64,000 nt of DNA from Nitrospirales bacterium (GTDB lineage: Bacteria; Nitrospirota; Nitrospiria; Nitrospirales; UBA8639), in NCBI GenBank assembly GCA_029261355.1, contig JAJDBM010000070.1:124001-188000 (forward strand), written 5' to 3'. The notes below the pieces were generated by a model that worked only from the letters and a program-made list of their open reading frames with translations, searched no databases and was not told the DNA's origin. The position numbers and the translations under genes are program-made. This document shows positions 53,049 to 64,000 of the stretch, one piece after another (position 1 is the stretch's first letter; the number at the start of each line of letters is the position of its first letter).

Positions 53049-54064
53049 GGAGTATGCTCTTGGGTATAGTGAACAAGTTTGTCTAACTTTTCATAAGCTG
53101 CTCCATTTTCGAGAACCTCACCTGCTGCTTGAAATCCGTCTTTTAGATTTTTTGCTTTTCCACATGCTACAAACGCAGGCGCGGCATTCATTAACACGAT
53201 GTCACGCTTGGGTCCTTTTTTCCCTCGAAGAATTCCTTGAATGATGGCGGCATTTTCTTCTGGAGACCCTCCAATGAGTTCTTTGGCATTCACCATTTCC
53301 AATTCAAAATCTTTCGGACTAATTGTATAACTGGATATTCGGCCAGCCTTACCTTCAGACACATAGGTCTGATCGGATAGAGTGATTTCATCGAGTCCAT
53401 CATGACCATGGAGAACGAAACAATGTTGAGTTCCCAAACGCATCAAAACTTGAGCAAGTTTTTCTGTCAACGACTTTTCATAGACTCCGAGTACTTGAAT
53501 GGACGCATTCGCAGGGTTCGACAATGGACCCAAGATATTCATCAGCGTTCGAATGGCCATGTCTGCTCGAGGTTTGGCACAATGTTTCATCGCACCATGA
53601 TACAACGGGGCAAAGAGAAACCCGATGCCAACCTCATTAATGCAATCTCCAATACGATGAATCGGCAGATCAAGCGACACCCCCAGTGCGTTTAAGACAT
53701 CGGCGCTCCCAGAACGGGAAGAGACCGAGCGGTTGCCATGTTTGGCAACGGTCATCTCGCCACCAGCAATGACAAATGCTGCAGCTGTAGAGATATTAAA
53801 GGTATTCGAGCCGTCGCCACCGGTGCCACAGGTGTCAACAACCATTGGGTCGGCAACCGACGTTCGTTGAGCCATGTTTCGCATGGCTTTCACCGAACCG
53901 CTAATTTCATCGACCGACTCGCCTTTGGTTCGCAAGCCCATGAGATAGGCGGCGATCTGTGCGTCTGAGGCGTCACCTTGCATGATCTGCAGCATGACGT
54001 CTTTGGCTTCTTTCTCAGAGAGGTCGATGCCTTCGGCTAATTTACCTATGGCCTCTTTGATCAT
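53045..54064 (-). CDS. trpD: Anthranilate phosphoribosyltransferase
   Basis: 339 residues. The PRPP site is VDTCGTGGDGSNTFNIST, and KHGNRSVSSRSGSADVLNALG follows; these are diagnostic. It transfers ribose phosphate to anthranilate. It overlaps trpC by four bases and lies 37 bases after trpG, so TrpG and TrpD are separate proteins here rather than fused. Confidence 0.98.
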   Translation of the reverse strand: MIKEAIGKLAEGIDLSEKEAKDVMLQIMQGDASDAQIAAYLMGLRTKGESVDEISGSVKAMRNMAQRTSVADPMVVDTCGTGGDGSNTFNISTAAAFVIAGGEMTVAKHGNRSVSSRSGSADVLNALGVSLDLPIHRIGDCINEVGIGFLFAPLYHGAMKHCAKPRADMAIRTLMNILGPLSNPANASIQVLGVYEKSLTEKLAQVLMRLGTQHCFVLHGHDGLDEITLSDQTYVSEGKAGRISSYTISPKDFELEMVNAKELIGGSPEENAAIIQGILRGKKGPKRDIVLMNAAPAFVACGKAKNLKDGFQAAGEVLENGAAYEKLDKLVHYTQEHTP

Positions 54065-54101
54065 ATGAAAATTCTCATAGTCAGTCGAAAATTGTTGGGA
54101 T

Positions 54102-54683
54102 TTATTTTGTGATGGGTTTCTTCATGCCAAGGAAGTTTTTGAACAAATCTTTCCCTGCTGTTGTCAGAATCGATTCAGGATGAAACTGCACACCTTCTGC
54201 CCCTGTGTCTGAATGGCGAATCCCCATGATTTCACCTTTGACAGTCTCTGCTGACACCGTAAACTCCTTCGGCAAGGTGTCACGATCGACAATCAGAGAA
54301 TGATAGCGTGTGGCTTCAAAAGGGTTGGGGAGTCCTTGATAGAGGGTCTGGCCATCATGGTGAATCATCGAGGTTTTACCATGCATCAATCGTTCAGCAC
54401 GGATAATCTTGCCGCCAAAAGCAAACGCTAGAGATTGATGTCCTAAGCACACACCAAAGAGTGGAAGACGTCCAGCAAAATGACGAACAGCTTCTACTGA
54501 AATGCCAGCTTCATGTGGCGTGCAGGGACCAGGTGAAATCAACAAACGTTCTGGCGCCAATCGTTCAATATCAGAGATTGAAATTTTATCGTTGCGATAC
54601 ACCTGGACATCCGCGCCAAGTTCTCCGAGGTATTGAACGACGTTGTAGGTAAACGAATCGTAATTATCGATGATGAGTAACAT
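54102..54683 (-). CDS. trpG: Anthranilate synthase glutaminase subunit (TrpG/PabA)
   Basis: 193 residues of a class I glutamine amidotransferase. The nucleophile Cys is in FGVCLGHQ, and His-Glu in VQFHPESILT. LLIDNYDSFTYN-type opening is present. It gives ammonia to TrpE for anthranilate. In many bacteria it also serves p-aminobenzoate synthesis; whether this one does cannot be told. Six bases separate it from trpE. Confidence 0.96.
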   Translation of the reverse strand: MLLIIDNYDSFTYNVVQYLGELGADVQVYRNDKISISDIERLAPERLLISPGPCTPHEAGISVEAVRHFAGRLPLFGVCLGHQSLAFAFGGKIIRAERLMHGKTSMIHHDGQTLYQGLPNPFEATRYHSLIVDRDTLPKEFTVSAETVKGEIMGIRHSDTGAEGVQFHPESILTTAGKDLFKNFLGMKKPITK

Positions 54684-54689
54684 AATGTG

Positions 54690-56186
54690 TTAGTCGAGTC
54701 CCATTTCCGCCATTTCGATTCCACGCATCATCGCACCAGCTTTGTTGCATGTTTCTTCATACTCACTGGTCGGATTAGAATCGGCCACAATACCAGCACC
54801 CGCTTGGATATATGCTCGTTGGTCTTTAATCACGATTGTTCGAATATTAATGCAGGTATCCATATTTCCTGAAAAACTAAAATAGCCCACTGCGCCAGCA
54901 TAGGGTCCACGTCGAGTCGGTTCTAGTTCTTCAATAATTTGCATGGCTCGAATTTTCGGCGCACCTGAGACGGTCCCAGCCGGAAAGCAGGCTTTCATCA
55001 CATCATACGCTGAAAGTCCTGCTTGCACGACTCCAGTGACTTGCGACACGATATGCATCACATGTGAATACCGTTCCACGGTCATAAAGGGGGCAACGGC
55101 AACAGATCCTGCTTTCGCCACACGTCCAACATCATTTCGTCCAAGGTCAACGAGCATGACGTGTTCGGCTATTTCTTTGGCATCGGCTAGCAACTCATCG
55201 GCTAAGGCCTGGTCTTGTTCTGCCGTGGACCCTCGTCGTCGTGTGCCAGCAATGGGACGCACCACCACCTGGTTGTCTTCGCATCGAACGAGGACTTCAG
55301 GCGACGAGCCGACCAATTCAACACCGGCAATTCGCAGGTAATACATATAGGGTGATGGGTTGACCACACGAAGTGCACGATAGACTTCAAAAGGGTTGGC
55401 CTTGATCGTGGTTTGCCAACGTTGAGACACGACGCCCTGCACAATATCACCCGCTTGTATATATTCTTTGGTTCGAATCACCATTTTTTCAAATTGCGCT
55501 TGGCTCATATTGGACCGGAATTTTAATGAAGAGCGACGAGCATGTGCCTTGGGACGCGGCGCACGTTTCTTCAAACGTTCGATCATGAGATCAATCCGAT
55601 GCTTGGCATCAGTATATGCTTGCTTTAATGCAGTTTTAGTATGGGAGGTAATGTGCGCATTGGCGACGACTTTCATGGTGTGGGCTACATTATCAAAAAT
55701 AACGAGTGTATCTGCGATCAAAAATGCCAGTTTCGGTAGTCCTGCATCGTCCTTCGGAAATGAAGGGATTGGCTCAAAATATTGAACGACATCATAGCCA
55801 AGGTAGCCGACAGCTCCTCCAAGAAATCGTGGCAGACCTGGAACCGTCACAGGTTGGTAGGGAGCTAAAAGCTGTTCAATATGCTCGAGAGGATTACTCC
55901 CCAAAGGTTTGCGCGTAATTTTCTTGCCTTCTTTGATAAGAAGTTCTTCGTCTTGTTCCCATGCCACGATTTTGGCCTGACTTCCTAAAAATGAATATCG
56001 GGCCCAGTTCTCACCACCTTCAATGCTTTCGAATAAGAAGGCCGTTGGACCTGAGTTAATCTTTGAAAAGGCCGAAACTGGGGTCTCATAGTCAGCGAGA
56101 ATTTCACGATAGATTGGAATCAAGTTTCCTTGATCGGCAAACGTACAAAATTCGTCGAAACCTACTGAATAATAAGGTTTTTTCAT
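54690..56186 (-). CDS. trpE: Anthranilate synthase component I
   Basis: 498 residues. The N-terminal region carries the tryptophan feedback site (FLFESIEGGENWARYSFLG-type). The chorismate-binding core includes RPIAGTRRRG, DLGRNDVGRVAKAG, FPAGTVSGAPKIRAM and GAGIVADSNPTSEYEE. It converts chorismate to anthranilate with TrpG. It is the first gene of the operon. I find no leader peptide or T-box in the 75 bases before the upstream terminator. Confidence 0.97.
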   Translation of the reverse strand: MKKPYYSVGFDEFCTFADQGNLIPIYREILADYETPVSAFSKINSGPTAFLFESIEGGENWARYSFLGSQAKIVAWEQDEELLIKEGKKITRKPLGSNPLEHIEQLLAPYQPVTVPGLPRFLGGAVGYLGYDVVQYFEPIPSFPKDDAGLPKLAFLIADTLVIFDNVAHTMKVVANAHITSHTKTALKQAYTDAKHRIDLMIERLKKRAPRPKAHARRSSLKFRSNMSQAQFEKMVIRTKEYIQAGDIVQGVVSQRWQTTIKANPFEVYRALRVVNPSPYMYYLRIAGVELVGSSPEVLVRCEDNQVVVRPIAGTRRRGSTAEQDQALADELLADAKEIAEHVMLVDLGRNDVGRVAKAGSVAVAPFMTVERYSHVMHIVSQVTGVVQAGLSAYDVMKACFPAGTVSGAPKIRAMQIIEELEPTRRGPYAGAVGYFSFSGNMDTCINIRTIVIKDQRAYIQAGAGIVADSNPTSEYEETCNKAGAMMRGIEMAEMGLD

Positions 56187-56258
56187 GGATCTGACCGTAG
56201 CATAGGCCCTGTTTTAAAATCAATGAATGATAGATATGATCAGCAGAAGAAGGAGCAT

Positions 56259-56307
56259 GGGAAAGAAAAAGCCCCTGTCTGAGTCCAAAGGACCGATGAC
56301 AGGGGCT
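56259..56307 (-). terminator. Strong intrinsic terminator after the LysM gene
   Basis: A perfect 10-bp stem (agcccctgtc at 56270-56279 with gacaggggct at 56298-56307) has an 18-base loop and, read on the minus strand, is followed by TTTTTCTTT. It ends the LysM transcript about 75 bases before trpE on the same strand, so trp has its own promoter. Confidence 0.88.
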
Positions 56308-56342
56308 CGGAATGACAAAAAACTATCAGCGATTTGGCCGTA

Positions 56343-57011
56343 TTAGGGGCGAGTCACGATAAGTTTTTGACCAGGCTGGATAAGATTTCCAGAAAGATTA
56401 TTCCAGGCCTTCAAGTCTCCAACAGTAATATCATATCGACGTGAAATACTAAACAAGGTGTCACCACGTGATACGGTATGGGCGTCACTGACTCCCGTGG
56501 ACAGAGAAGACATTGATGAGCCCATTGAATCTCCCGTGTCTCCTCCCAGGTCGGCGCTGATATCAGCAAAGTCTGAGTCCTTAAATTCGATATCCTCAAG
56601 ACCAAATTCTGAAATAGAGGGTTCTGAGAGAGTGAGTTCATCTGACTTCACGTCAGTCATTTTACCTTCGCGCAATCGAGTGAGTTCATCTTGGGTACTT
56701 GTAAACTGGTCACGCATGGCATCAAGCTCTGCCGTTAAGTCTCGCGTATCTGATTGTAATGTTCCAAGTTCGCGTTGGGCATCTTGAAATTTTACGTTCA
56801 CTTCCCCAGTTCGTTTTTCTTCTTGTGCCAGTAATCGTTGGAAGTTGAGCGCGCGTGCTTTTTCCGCTTCATACTTTTCACTACTGACACATCCGCTAAG
56901 CAGTCCTCCTATTAATGTCATGGTTCCGACCACTCGCATCACTCGATAGACATGTTGGGACAGAGGATAATCCTTGGAATCACACATTACAGGCCGAATC
57001 ATCATGCACAT
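56343..57011 (-). CDS. LysM-domain lipoprotein with coiled coil
   Basis: 222 residues. A lipoprotein signal ends in GGLLSGC; the n-region of about 28 residues is long, so the start may be one of the later ATG codons (for example MRVVGTMTLIGG). A coiled-coil region follows (about 50-115), then an acidic Ser/Gly-rich linker. The C-terminal LysM domain (AHTVSRGDTLFSISRRYDITVGDLKAWN) binds peptidoglycan. A structural or regulatory envelope role is likely. It has its own terminator. Confidence 0.9.
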   Translation of the reverse strand: MCMMIRPVMCDSKDYPLSQHVYRVMRVVGTMTLIGGLLSGCVSSEKYEAEKARALNFQRLLAQEEKRTGEVNVKFQDAQRELGTLQSDTRDLTAELDAMRDQFTSTQDELTRLREGKMTDVKSDELTLSEPSISEFGLEDIEFKDSDFADISADLGGDTGDSMGSSMSSLSTGVSDAHTVSRGDTLFSISRRYDITVGDLKAWNNLSGNLIQPGQKLIVTRP

Positions 57012-57263
57012 TCCTCCAATGTTGAAGTCAAAATCTAACGAAAACGCTGATGAATTTTTTTTGATTGAGATCTCGAGAATTTGAACGAAGTCAATATAGT
57101 AAAAGAATAGTGCCGGGCACGTGCAATGTCAAACATTGAACATCCCAAAAAGACCTGAAGTGACGGTTAGTTGTCCTCAGTTTGACCCTCATAATTTTCC
57201 TATGCTAGCGTAGTGATCTACCCTTACTGTTTTGTTTTCAACGGATTAGCATTGGTGTTATGC

Positions 57264-58214
57264 ATGAAATCTGAACCCACTCATACTGCTCGTACGCAGG
57301 TCGTTGGCAATGTCACTCTACGTTTGGCGCCTCCACTTGCCACAAATCAAGAATGGATCGGCAATCGAGAATTATTGCAACAATTACTCGCCTGTTGGCT
57401 GGTAGTGGACCCACGAGACTTCCCCTTATCACCACGGATCATTGGGCAACCAGGCGTCGGTAAAACCACCTTGGCGATGTCTGCCGCGAAAGAACGAAAG
57501 CAAGCCCTCTACATCTTTCAATGCACGGCTGATACACGTCCCGAAGACTTGTTGGTATCACCAGTCATTTCAGAAGGCGGGACGATTTCGTATCAAGCCT
57601 CCCCACTCGTAACCGCCATGTTGACCGGAAGCGTCTGTCTTTTGGATGAAGGCAACCGGATGAATGAAAAGAGTTGGGCCTCGCTGGCCCCGTTGCTTGA
57701 TCATCGCCGAACTGTTGAATCGATCATTGCCGGTATTCAAATTGCGGCCCATGATGACTTCAGATGCTGTGTCACCATGAATGAAGATGCCTCTACCTAT
57801 GAAGTCCCTGATTATATACTCTCTCGACTTCAACCCACGCTCAAAGTTGAATTCCCAGCACGCGATCATGAATTAGCGATCCTGCACTATCATTTGCCGT
57901 TTGCTCCAGCTGAAATTCTAGGACTCACGGTAGACTTCCTACAAAAAGCCCATGAACTCGATTTAGAATTCTCAGTTCGCGATGGCATTCATATGGTGCA
58001 ATATGCACTCAAGCGGCTTGCACAAGATTCTACTCACCCGCTTGGGCAAGATGCCGCTTGGAAGGAAGCGCTGACGAAAGTGCTTGGCCAGGAAGCGTTT
58101 GACCTTGATTCCTTGGCTCGACGCCGGAGTCATGCGATTGGAAATGAAGATACCCCTCGGGGATTGGGAGACTTTTTCTTTGATGAGGGACACCCACTAC
58201 ACCCTGATCAATAG
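57264..58214 (+). CDS. MoxR-like AAA+ ATPase
   Basis: From the ATG at 57264 the protein has 316 residues; a GTG 51 bases upstream would add a hydrophobic piece and is not preferred. Walker A is GQPGVGKTT, Walker B is CLLDEGNR, and the sensor MNEDAS and the ENRM-like region follow in MoxR order. MoxR ATPases remodel partner proteins, usually with VWA-domain partners. No VWA gene is nearby; a 629-residue unrecognised protein follows 137 bases downstream on the same strand. Confidence 0.9.
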   Translation: MKSEPTHTARTQVVGNVTLRLAPPLATNQEWIGNRELLQQLLACWLVVDPRDFPLSPRIIGQPGVGKTTLAMSAAKERKQALYIFQCTADTRPEDLLVSPVISEGGTISYQASPLVTAMLTGSVCLLDEGNRMNEKSWASLAPLLDHRRTVESIIAGIQIAAHDDFRCCVTMNEDASTYEVPDYILSRLQPTLKVEFPARDHELAILHYHLPFAPAEILGLTVDFLQKAHELDLEFSVRDGIHMVQYALKRLAQDSTHPLGQDAAWKEALTKVLGQEAFDLDSLARRRSHAIGNEDTPRGLGDFFFDEGHPLHPDQ

Positions 58215-58351
58215 TAGAGGGTCAGAATCTAATCTTGTCCCTCCTTGTTTCTAATTTCATGTAGAAATAGCCTCTTGTTCGTCTCTTGTCATAACGAGAA
58301 AAAGTTCTTGCACGGGATACGAAATACGAACCACGAGCGACGCTTTAGAAT

Positions 58352-60241
58352 ATGACACCCGATAAACAGGTCACCGACGCCGTGTTTCAACTCTCACCTC
58401 GGATCACGCTTCTGCCAATTCGTCATGCGAGTGGCGATGTGGCACAAGAGGTTCGCGAACATTTGCTGAGAGAGAAAGTTGACTGCATTGCGGTTCCACT
58501 GCCTCCATCAGTAGAAGAACCGGTCGAAGCTGCGATTGCCAACTTACCCCATATCCAGATTGTTCTGATTCCAGAACGCCAAGAATCGACCACGACGTAT
58601 TCCTACATTCCCGTTGATCCATGCCAGCCGATTATTATGGGAATTCGAGTGGCGATGAACGAAGACATTGCTCGTGCGTACATCGATCGAGAAGTTTCAA
58701 TCTATGAGCCATCGACCTATTTCACCGCAGACCCCTATGTCATTAAACATGTTTCCCTTGCGGCCTATGCGACGGCCATGTTGCCTTCGCTTCCTGCCCC
58801 AACCCCTGGCACGCAACGATGGCAACGGATTGCATGGATGGCATTTCGTCTCCACGAACTCGAGTTGTATTATGAGTCCGTCCTCTGTGTGTGCTCGTTA
58901 GAAGATTGGCCTTGGATACGAGCGTCTTATCAGAATCGAGCACCCTATGAATTGCCGGATACGCAGGAGGCACGACCGGAGTCGTTTCGCATTCAATCGG
59001 ATTCGCTGTATTTTGTATTGGGGGAATTACCCTTTGTCACAGAGCTGTATGAAACACGGCGAATAGAGGCTCGAGATGATAGGCATCTGTCCATCAATAG
59101 CATCAAGGAGCTGCTGCTCGAGACTCGAGTGAATTGGCTCCGGACGTGGCAAGATGACAGTGCCCAAGAATCCAATTGGGTCACCCCACAGTTACTTCAG
59201 ATGTTTTTACAGTACGTCAGAAATTTATCCTTACTCAATCATCGTCTCACCCCTGACCTGTACACCTTAGTGCTGGCTGCCAAGCAACTGGCAGGTGATG
59301 AGTTTGCCCTTACATTGCTAGATACGGCAAAGCAATATCGGTTTCAAGATGCCGAGGTGCTTCCTTGGGCGCAGCCTGCGATTTCGGTAGGACTGGGAGA
59401 AGTGCAGTTTCCAGATGGAGTTGTAGCTAAAGCGAGCAATCGTTTAGCGGGTCAACTTTTAGAATGGAAATCGTTGTCATTACGGCCAGCTCCACCGAAG
59501 CGGAAAAAACGAGATTGGGCCTATCAATGGAATCCGTTTGGGCAATGCTCTTGGCCGCCCGAAGATAATAAAATTGAATCATTTACGGCTCATGTCCGGC
59601 AGCAGGCGAAATCACTCTTAGGGGCAGAGCTGGCCAAAGCTGAGAAGTTTACCACCTCAATGCGTGATGGTATTGACCTTCGTGAAACACTTCGGCATTC
59701 GATTACCTCTAGATCACAACACCTTGAAATTTACGTCAAAGACATTCCTCCCGCTCGTGGAACATTGGAAGTCATTGTTTTTCTGTTTGAAACTCCGGCA
59801 GATAGAGAAAAGTTTTCCTGGCAAGCCACGTGGTATGCGGAACATCAAGAAGAGTCAACCCTCTGTTTTTTTGCCACACCGTTTTTAGAAAATATGGTGG
59901 GGCCAGGAATCGGGCAATCGCAGTATGGGGGCACGATGTTTTTGTTCCCACCGCGGCCCATTCCAGATATTTGGACCGATCCTGAGCTTGATTTCACGAG
60001 GAGTCTCGAAGAGCGACTCCTGGCGGGAGCCTGTCGTCATTCGCATGAGCCACATGTGGCACTTGTCTCTCCCATTCCACCCAAAGCCCGATGGCGCCAA
60101 ATTGCCAAACGTTTTGGACGCAAGCTCATTCCCATTCCTCTGAATCGGTTTTCTGGACAAACGATCAATCGACTTCGGCAATTCCATGTATTGAATGGAC
60201 ATGATATTCGCAGTTTCGCATCGCAGTTTATACGTGAGTAG
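58352..60241 (+). CDS. 629-residue protein of unknown function paired with a MoxR ATPase
   Basis: I do not recognise this protein. It has no signal peptide or membrane helix. The first 110 residues (LLPIRHASGDVAQEVREHLL, VDCIAVPLPPSVEE, IQIVLIPERQ) look like a Rossmann-like alpha/beta domain. A helical middle follows, and the C-terminal part (about 380-629) includes a basic linker (PPKRKKRDW) and a mixed domain with SQYGGTMFLFPPRPIPD. By layout it recalls the large partner proteins of MoxR cassettes (for example DUF5682-type), but no motif proves it. Probably acts with the upstream ATPase. Confidence 0.6.
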   Translation: MTPDKQVTDAVFQLSPRITLLPIRHASGDVAQEVREHLLREKVDCIAVPLPPSVEEPVEAAIANLPHIQIVLIPERQESTTTYSYIPVDPCQPIIMGIRVAMNEDIARAYIDREVSIYEPSTYFTADPYVIKHVSLAAYATAMLPSLPAPTPGTQRWQRIAWMAFRLHELELYYESVLCVCSLEDWPWIRASYQNRAPYELPDTQEARPESFRIQSDSLYFVLGELPFVTELYETRRIEARDDRHLSINSIKELLLETRVNWLRTWQDDSAQESNWVTPQLLQMFLQYVRNLSLLNHRLTPDLYTLVLAAKQLAGDEFALTLLDTAKQYRFQDAEVLPWAQPAISVGLGEVQFPDGVVAKASNRLAGQLLEWKSLSLRPAPPKRKKRDWAYQWNPFGQCSWPPEDNKIESFTAHVRQQAKSLLGAELAKAEKFTTSMRDGIDLRETLRHSITSRSQHLEIYVKDIPPARGTLEVIVFLFETPADREKFSWQATWYAEHQEESTLCFFATPFLENMVGPGIGQSQYGGTMFLFPPRPIPDIWTDPELDFTRSLEERLLAGACRHSHEPHVALVSPIPPKARWRQIAKRFGRKLIPIPLNRFSGQTINRLRQFHVLNGHDIRSFASQFIRE

Positions 60242-60389
60242 CGTGTTCTATCATGAATTTCCATGTGCTCCTCTTATTAGGTGACATGTTCCTCAGTCAA
60301 AACATTTTTCCCACCTGTGCCTTTCCACTTCCCTCTTTACAACGGAGGAGCCAAACAGGAATATTTCGTAGTTACCGTGCGTTGCTTAA

Positions 60390-62450
<2,061 letters not shown>

Positions 62451-63109
62451 TGGATTTCTTGCTGAATTCGATTTCCCTGACTCTGTCTCTCTACATATTT
62501 TCGGATGAAAGAATAATGCCTTCTGTAGCTCTTGACCTTATTCGATTTGATCTACTCCTGCCTACCTTTTCCATAAATCCCTTTGCATCATTACTAGACC
62601 TATTGGTCTAGTCAAAATATACAGACATAGCCAACTGCTGCGACCTCTCATTAACATCATTCTTATTATCTGAATGGATACACCTGCCGTATCACTTCAG
62701 ATACAGGTATGGTGAAAATACGCCAAGTTCTTGTAAAGAAACCGATACCTCTCAAGATAGAATAACCCTGCTAGAAATGGACACAATGTTAGAAGCCTAT
62801 GTGGATATGCGAACTGGCCTGGCTATTGCAAATCTTTCATAGCAGAAGAACCTTGTTCGCCTACTTGTCCCTTGATCGAACCTCATGCAATGAGTCACGC
62901 AAGGCTCGTGAACCAGCAAGTCATCGCATAAAAATTACTGATGTATCGTCGCTCCAATAAATGAAAAATTACCTCATTGCATATCATACGGACTTCATTT
63001 CAGAGCTCAATGAGGAAATGACGTTGAGAGCGATGATGTTTCATTCTAATTGCCATCTGGTCATATCTATTTATAACCCCAACATGTCGAACGAAAGGAA
63101 ACTCTAGCC
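62451..63109. other. Intergenic region with a perfect hairpin
   Basis: About 660 AT-rich bases. A perfect 8-bp inverted repeat (actagacc at 62593-62600, loop tatt, ggtctagt at 62605-62612) stands out; it is not followed by a T-run on either strand, so it looks like an operator or a dispersed palindrome rather than a terminator. No gene is seen. Confidence 0.5.
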
Positions 63110-64000
63110 ATGAGCGCACTAAACGGAGAAGTTATTCTTGCAGATCAAGGAGTCGGGGGCCCACTTCAATTACGAGTGTATGGCGATGAGTTTTATGCAC
63201 GTCGAGAAACCCTGGACGGATATACCGTCATCTACGACAGTCAGCAACGCCGCTATTGCTTTGCGATCTTGGCTGCTGGGAGATTTATGTCTTCAGGGAT
63301 TCCTGTCCATAAACCGGCTCCTCGCGACCTTCGAAAACATGTGAAAGAGGATCCCGATGTTCGCAATGAAAAGTTTGGGCAACGTTATGCACGTCTCAGA
63401 CCATCGGAAGAAGATGCGGAGACTGGGCGGACACGAACACTCGGCCCTGACGGTGGATTGCTGACAGGACGGAAACTTCATGATGGCGAGATCTTAGGAC
63501 TCACTGTCATCGTGGATTTTGACGATATCCGTACCAGCATCGCCGCGTCGGACGTTGACGCCATGTTCAACTCTGATCAGTACTCAGAAAATGGGAATAT
63601 CAGTTCAGTGAAGACCTACTTTGAGACGGTGTCATCAGGCAAAATGACCTACACCAATCTTGTGGTTGGTCCCATACGACTCTCGAAGCGGCGGAGCCAT
63701 TACATCAGTAACCTATTCGTCAAAGAAGCCATGGATATTGTGGTGAATGAGCTGAATATTGATCTCAGTCAGTTTGATTCACGAGGGGAAGGGGTCGTGG
63801 ATGCGATTAATTTTCTGTATGCAGGGGAATCTCAATATGATGGCGACCTCTGGCCACACAATCACTTCTTGGATTTAAATTATGGAAGTATGAGGACGCA
63901 TTATTACCAGCTGACAGGCCTGGGTCTTCACAAAGTTGATTTACGTATTGGCACGATCTGTCACGAGAACGGTCATCTTCTTTGCCGCTTTCCGGATATG
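63110..64000 (+). CDS. M6-type metalloprotease (3' truncated by window)
   Basis: The ATG follows AAAGGA by about ten bases and the frame is open to the window end, giving 297 residues so far. GDEFYARRETLDGYTVIYD near residue 26 is typical of the propeptide-like segment of M6 (immune inhibitor A-like) proteases. The zinc motif HENGH lies in ICHENGHLLCRFPD near the end, where the third ligand would follow outside the window. There is no signal peptide, unusual for this family. Proteolytic function is likely but the rest of the protein, including any sorting signal, is unseen. Confidence 0.82.
   Translation, partial: MSALNGEVILADQGVGGPLQLRVYGDEFYARRETLDGYTVIYDSQQRRYCFAILAAGRFMSSGIPVHKPAPRDLRKHVKEDPDVRNEKFGQRYARLRPSEEDAETGRTRTLGPDGGLLTGRKLHDGEILGLTVIVDFDDIRTSIAASDVDAMFNSDQYSENGNISSVKTYFETVSSGKMTYTNLVVGPIRLSKRRSHYISNLFVKEAMDIVVNELNIDLSQFDSRGEGVVDAINFLYAGESQYDGDLWPHNHFLDLNYGSMRTHYYQLTGLGLHKVDLRIGTICHENGHLLCRFPDM

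Noticed and set aside
56187-56258. T-box, trp leader peptide or TRAP-type site before trpE
   Set aside because: The 70-odd bases between the LysM terminator and trpE contain no Trp-codon run, no T-box motif and no repeated GAG/UAG triplets.

Overview
The window reads as chromosomal DNA of a Gram-negative, probably chemolithotrophic bacterium with roughly balanced base composition. My best inference is the Nitrospirota, near the marine Nitrospira type. This rests on the combination of PEP-CTERM secreted proteins, lipoproteins, TatC, a multihaem NapC/NirT-like cytochrome beside molybdenum-cofactor genes, and a PyrR-controlled pyrimidine operon. No rRNA or signature enzyme is present to prove the assignment.

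Layout. 1-2.0 kb: the tail of an Lhr-type helicase, a YedK/HMCES-type abasic-site protein and a degenerate SNase-like protein. 2.7-9.5 kb: a signalling operon made of a very large hybrid histidine kinase (CHASE3, four HAMP-like repeats, GAF, FixL-like PAS, kinase core, three receivers), a CheR methyltransferase and a receiver-kinase. 9.5-16 kb: an accessory island with a coupled pair of tiny genes, a 112-bp inverted-repeat element, a tandemly duplicated PEP-CTERM cassette, two membrane proteins, and a tyrosine-recombinase gene broken by one stop codon and abutting tRNA-Phe. 16-21 kb: a double universal stress protein, proA and a large unrecognised protein.

20.8-32 kb: a de novo pyrimidine operon (pyrR-pyrB-pyrC-DUF4149-carA-sppA-M48 protease-carB-greA-SAM hydrolase), preceded by a promoter and a recognisable PyrR attenuator. 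32-45 kb: a DEAD-box helicase, an orphan FlgC-like protein, an HtrA protease, tatC, molybdenum-cofactor genes (mogA/moaB, moeA, mobB) around an Nbp35-like ATPase, a six-haem-motif cytochrome, an ABC-2 transporter pair and a convergent NFACT/RqcH gene carrying two short repeat insertions. 45-49 kb: small genes, including two zinc-ribbon proteins too short for usual gene-length cut-offs. 49-56 kb: a complete minus-strand trp operon (E-G-D-C-F-B-A). 56-64 kb: a LysM lipoprotein with its terminator, a MoxR-like ATPase paired with an unrecognised 629-residue protein, ligA, and the start of an M6-type metalloprotease cut off by the window end.

The most unusual items are the duplicated PEP-CTERM cassette with a shared NarL/LuxR-like palindrome, the MoxR plus 629-residue pair, the possible haem-sensing PAS in the giant kinase, the zinc-ribbon pair, and the six-haem cytochrome in the Tat/molybdenum-cofactor/ABC neighbourhood.
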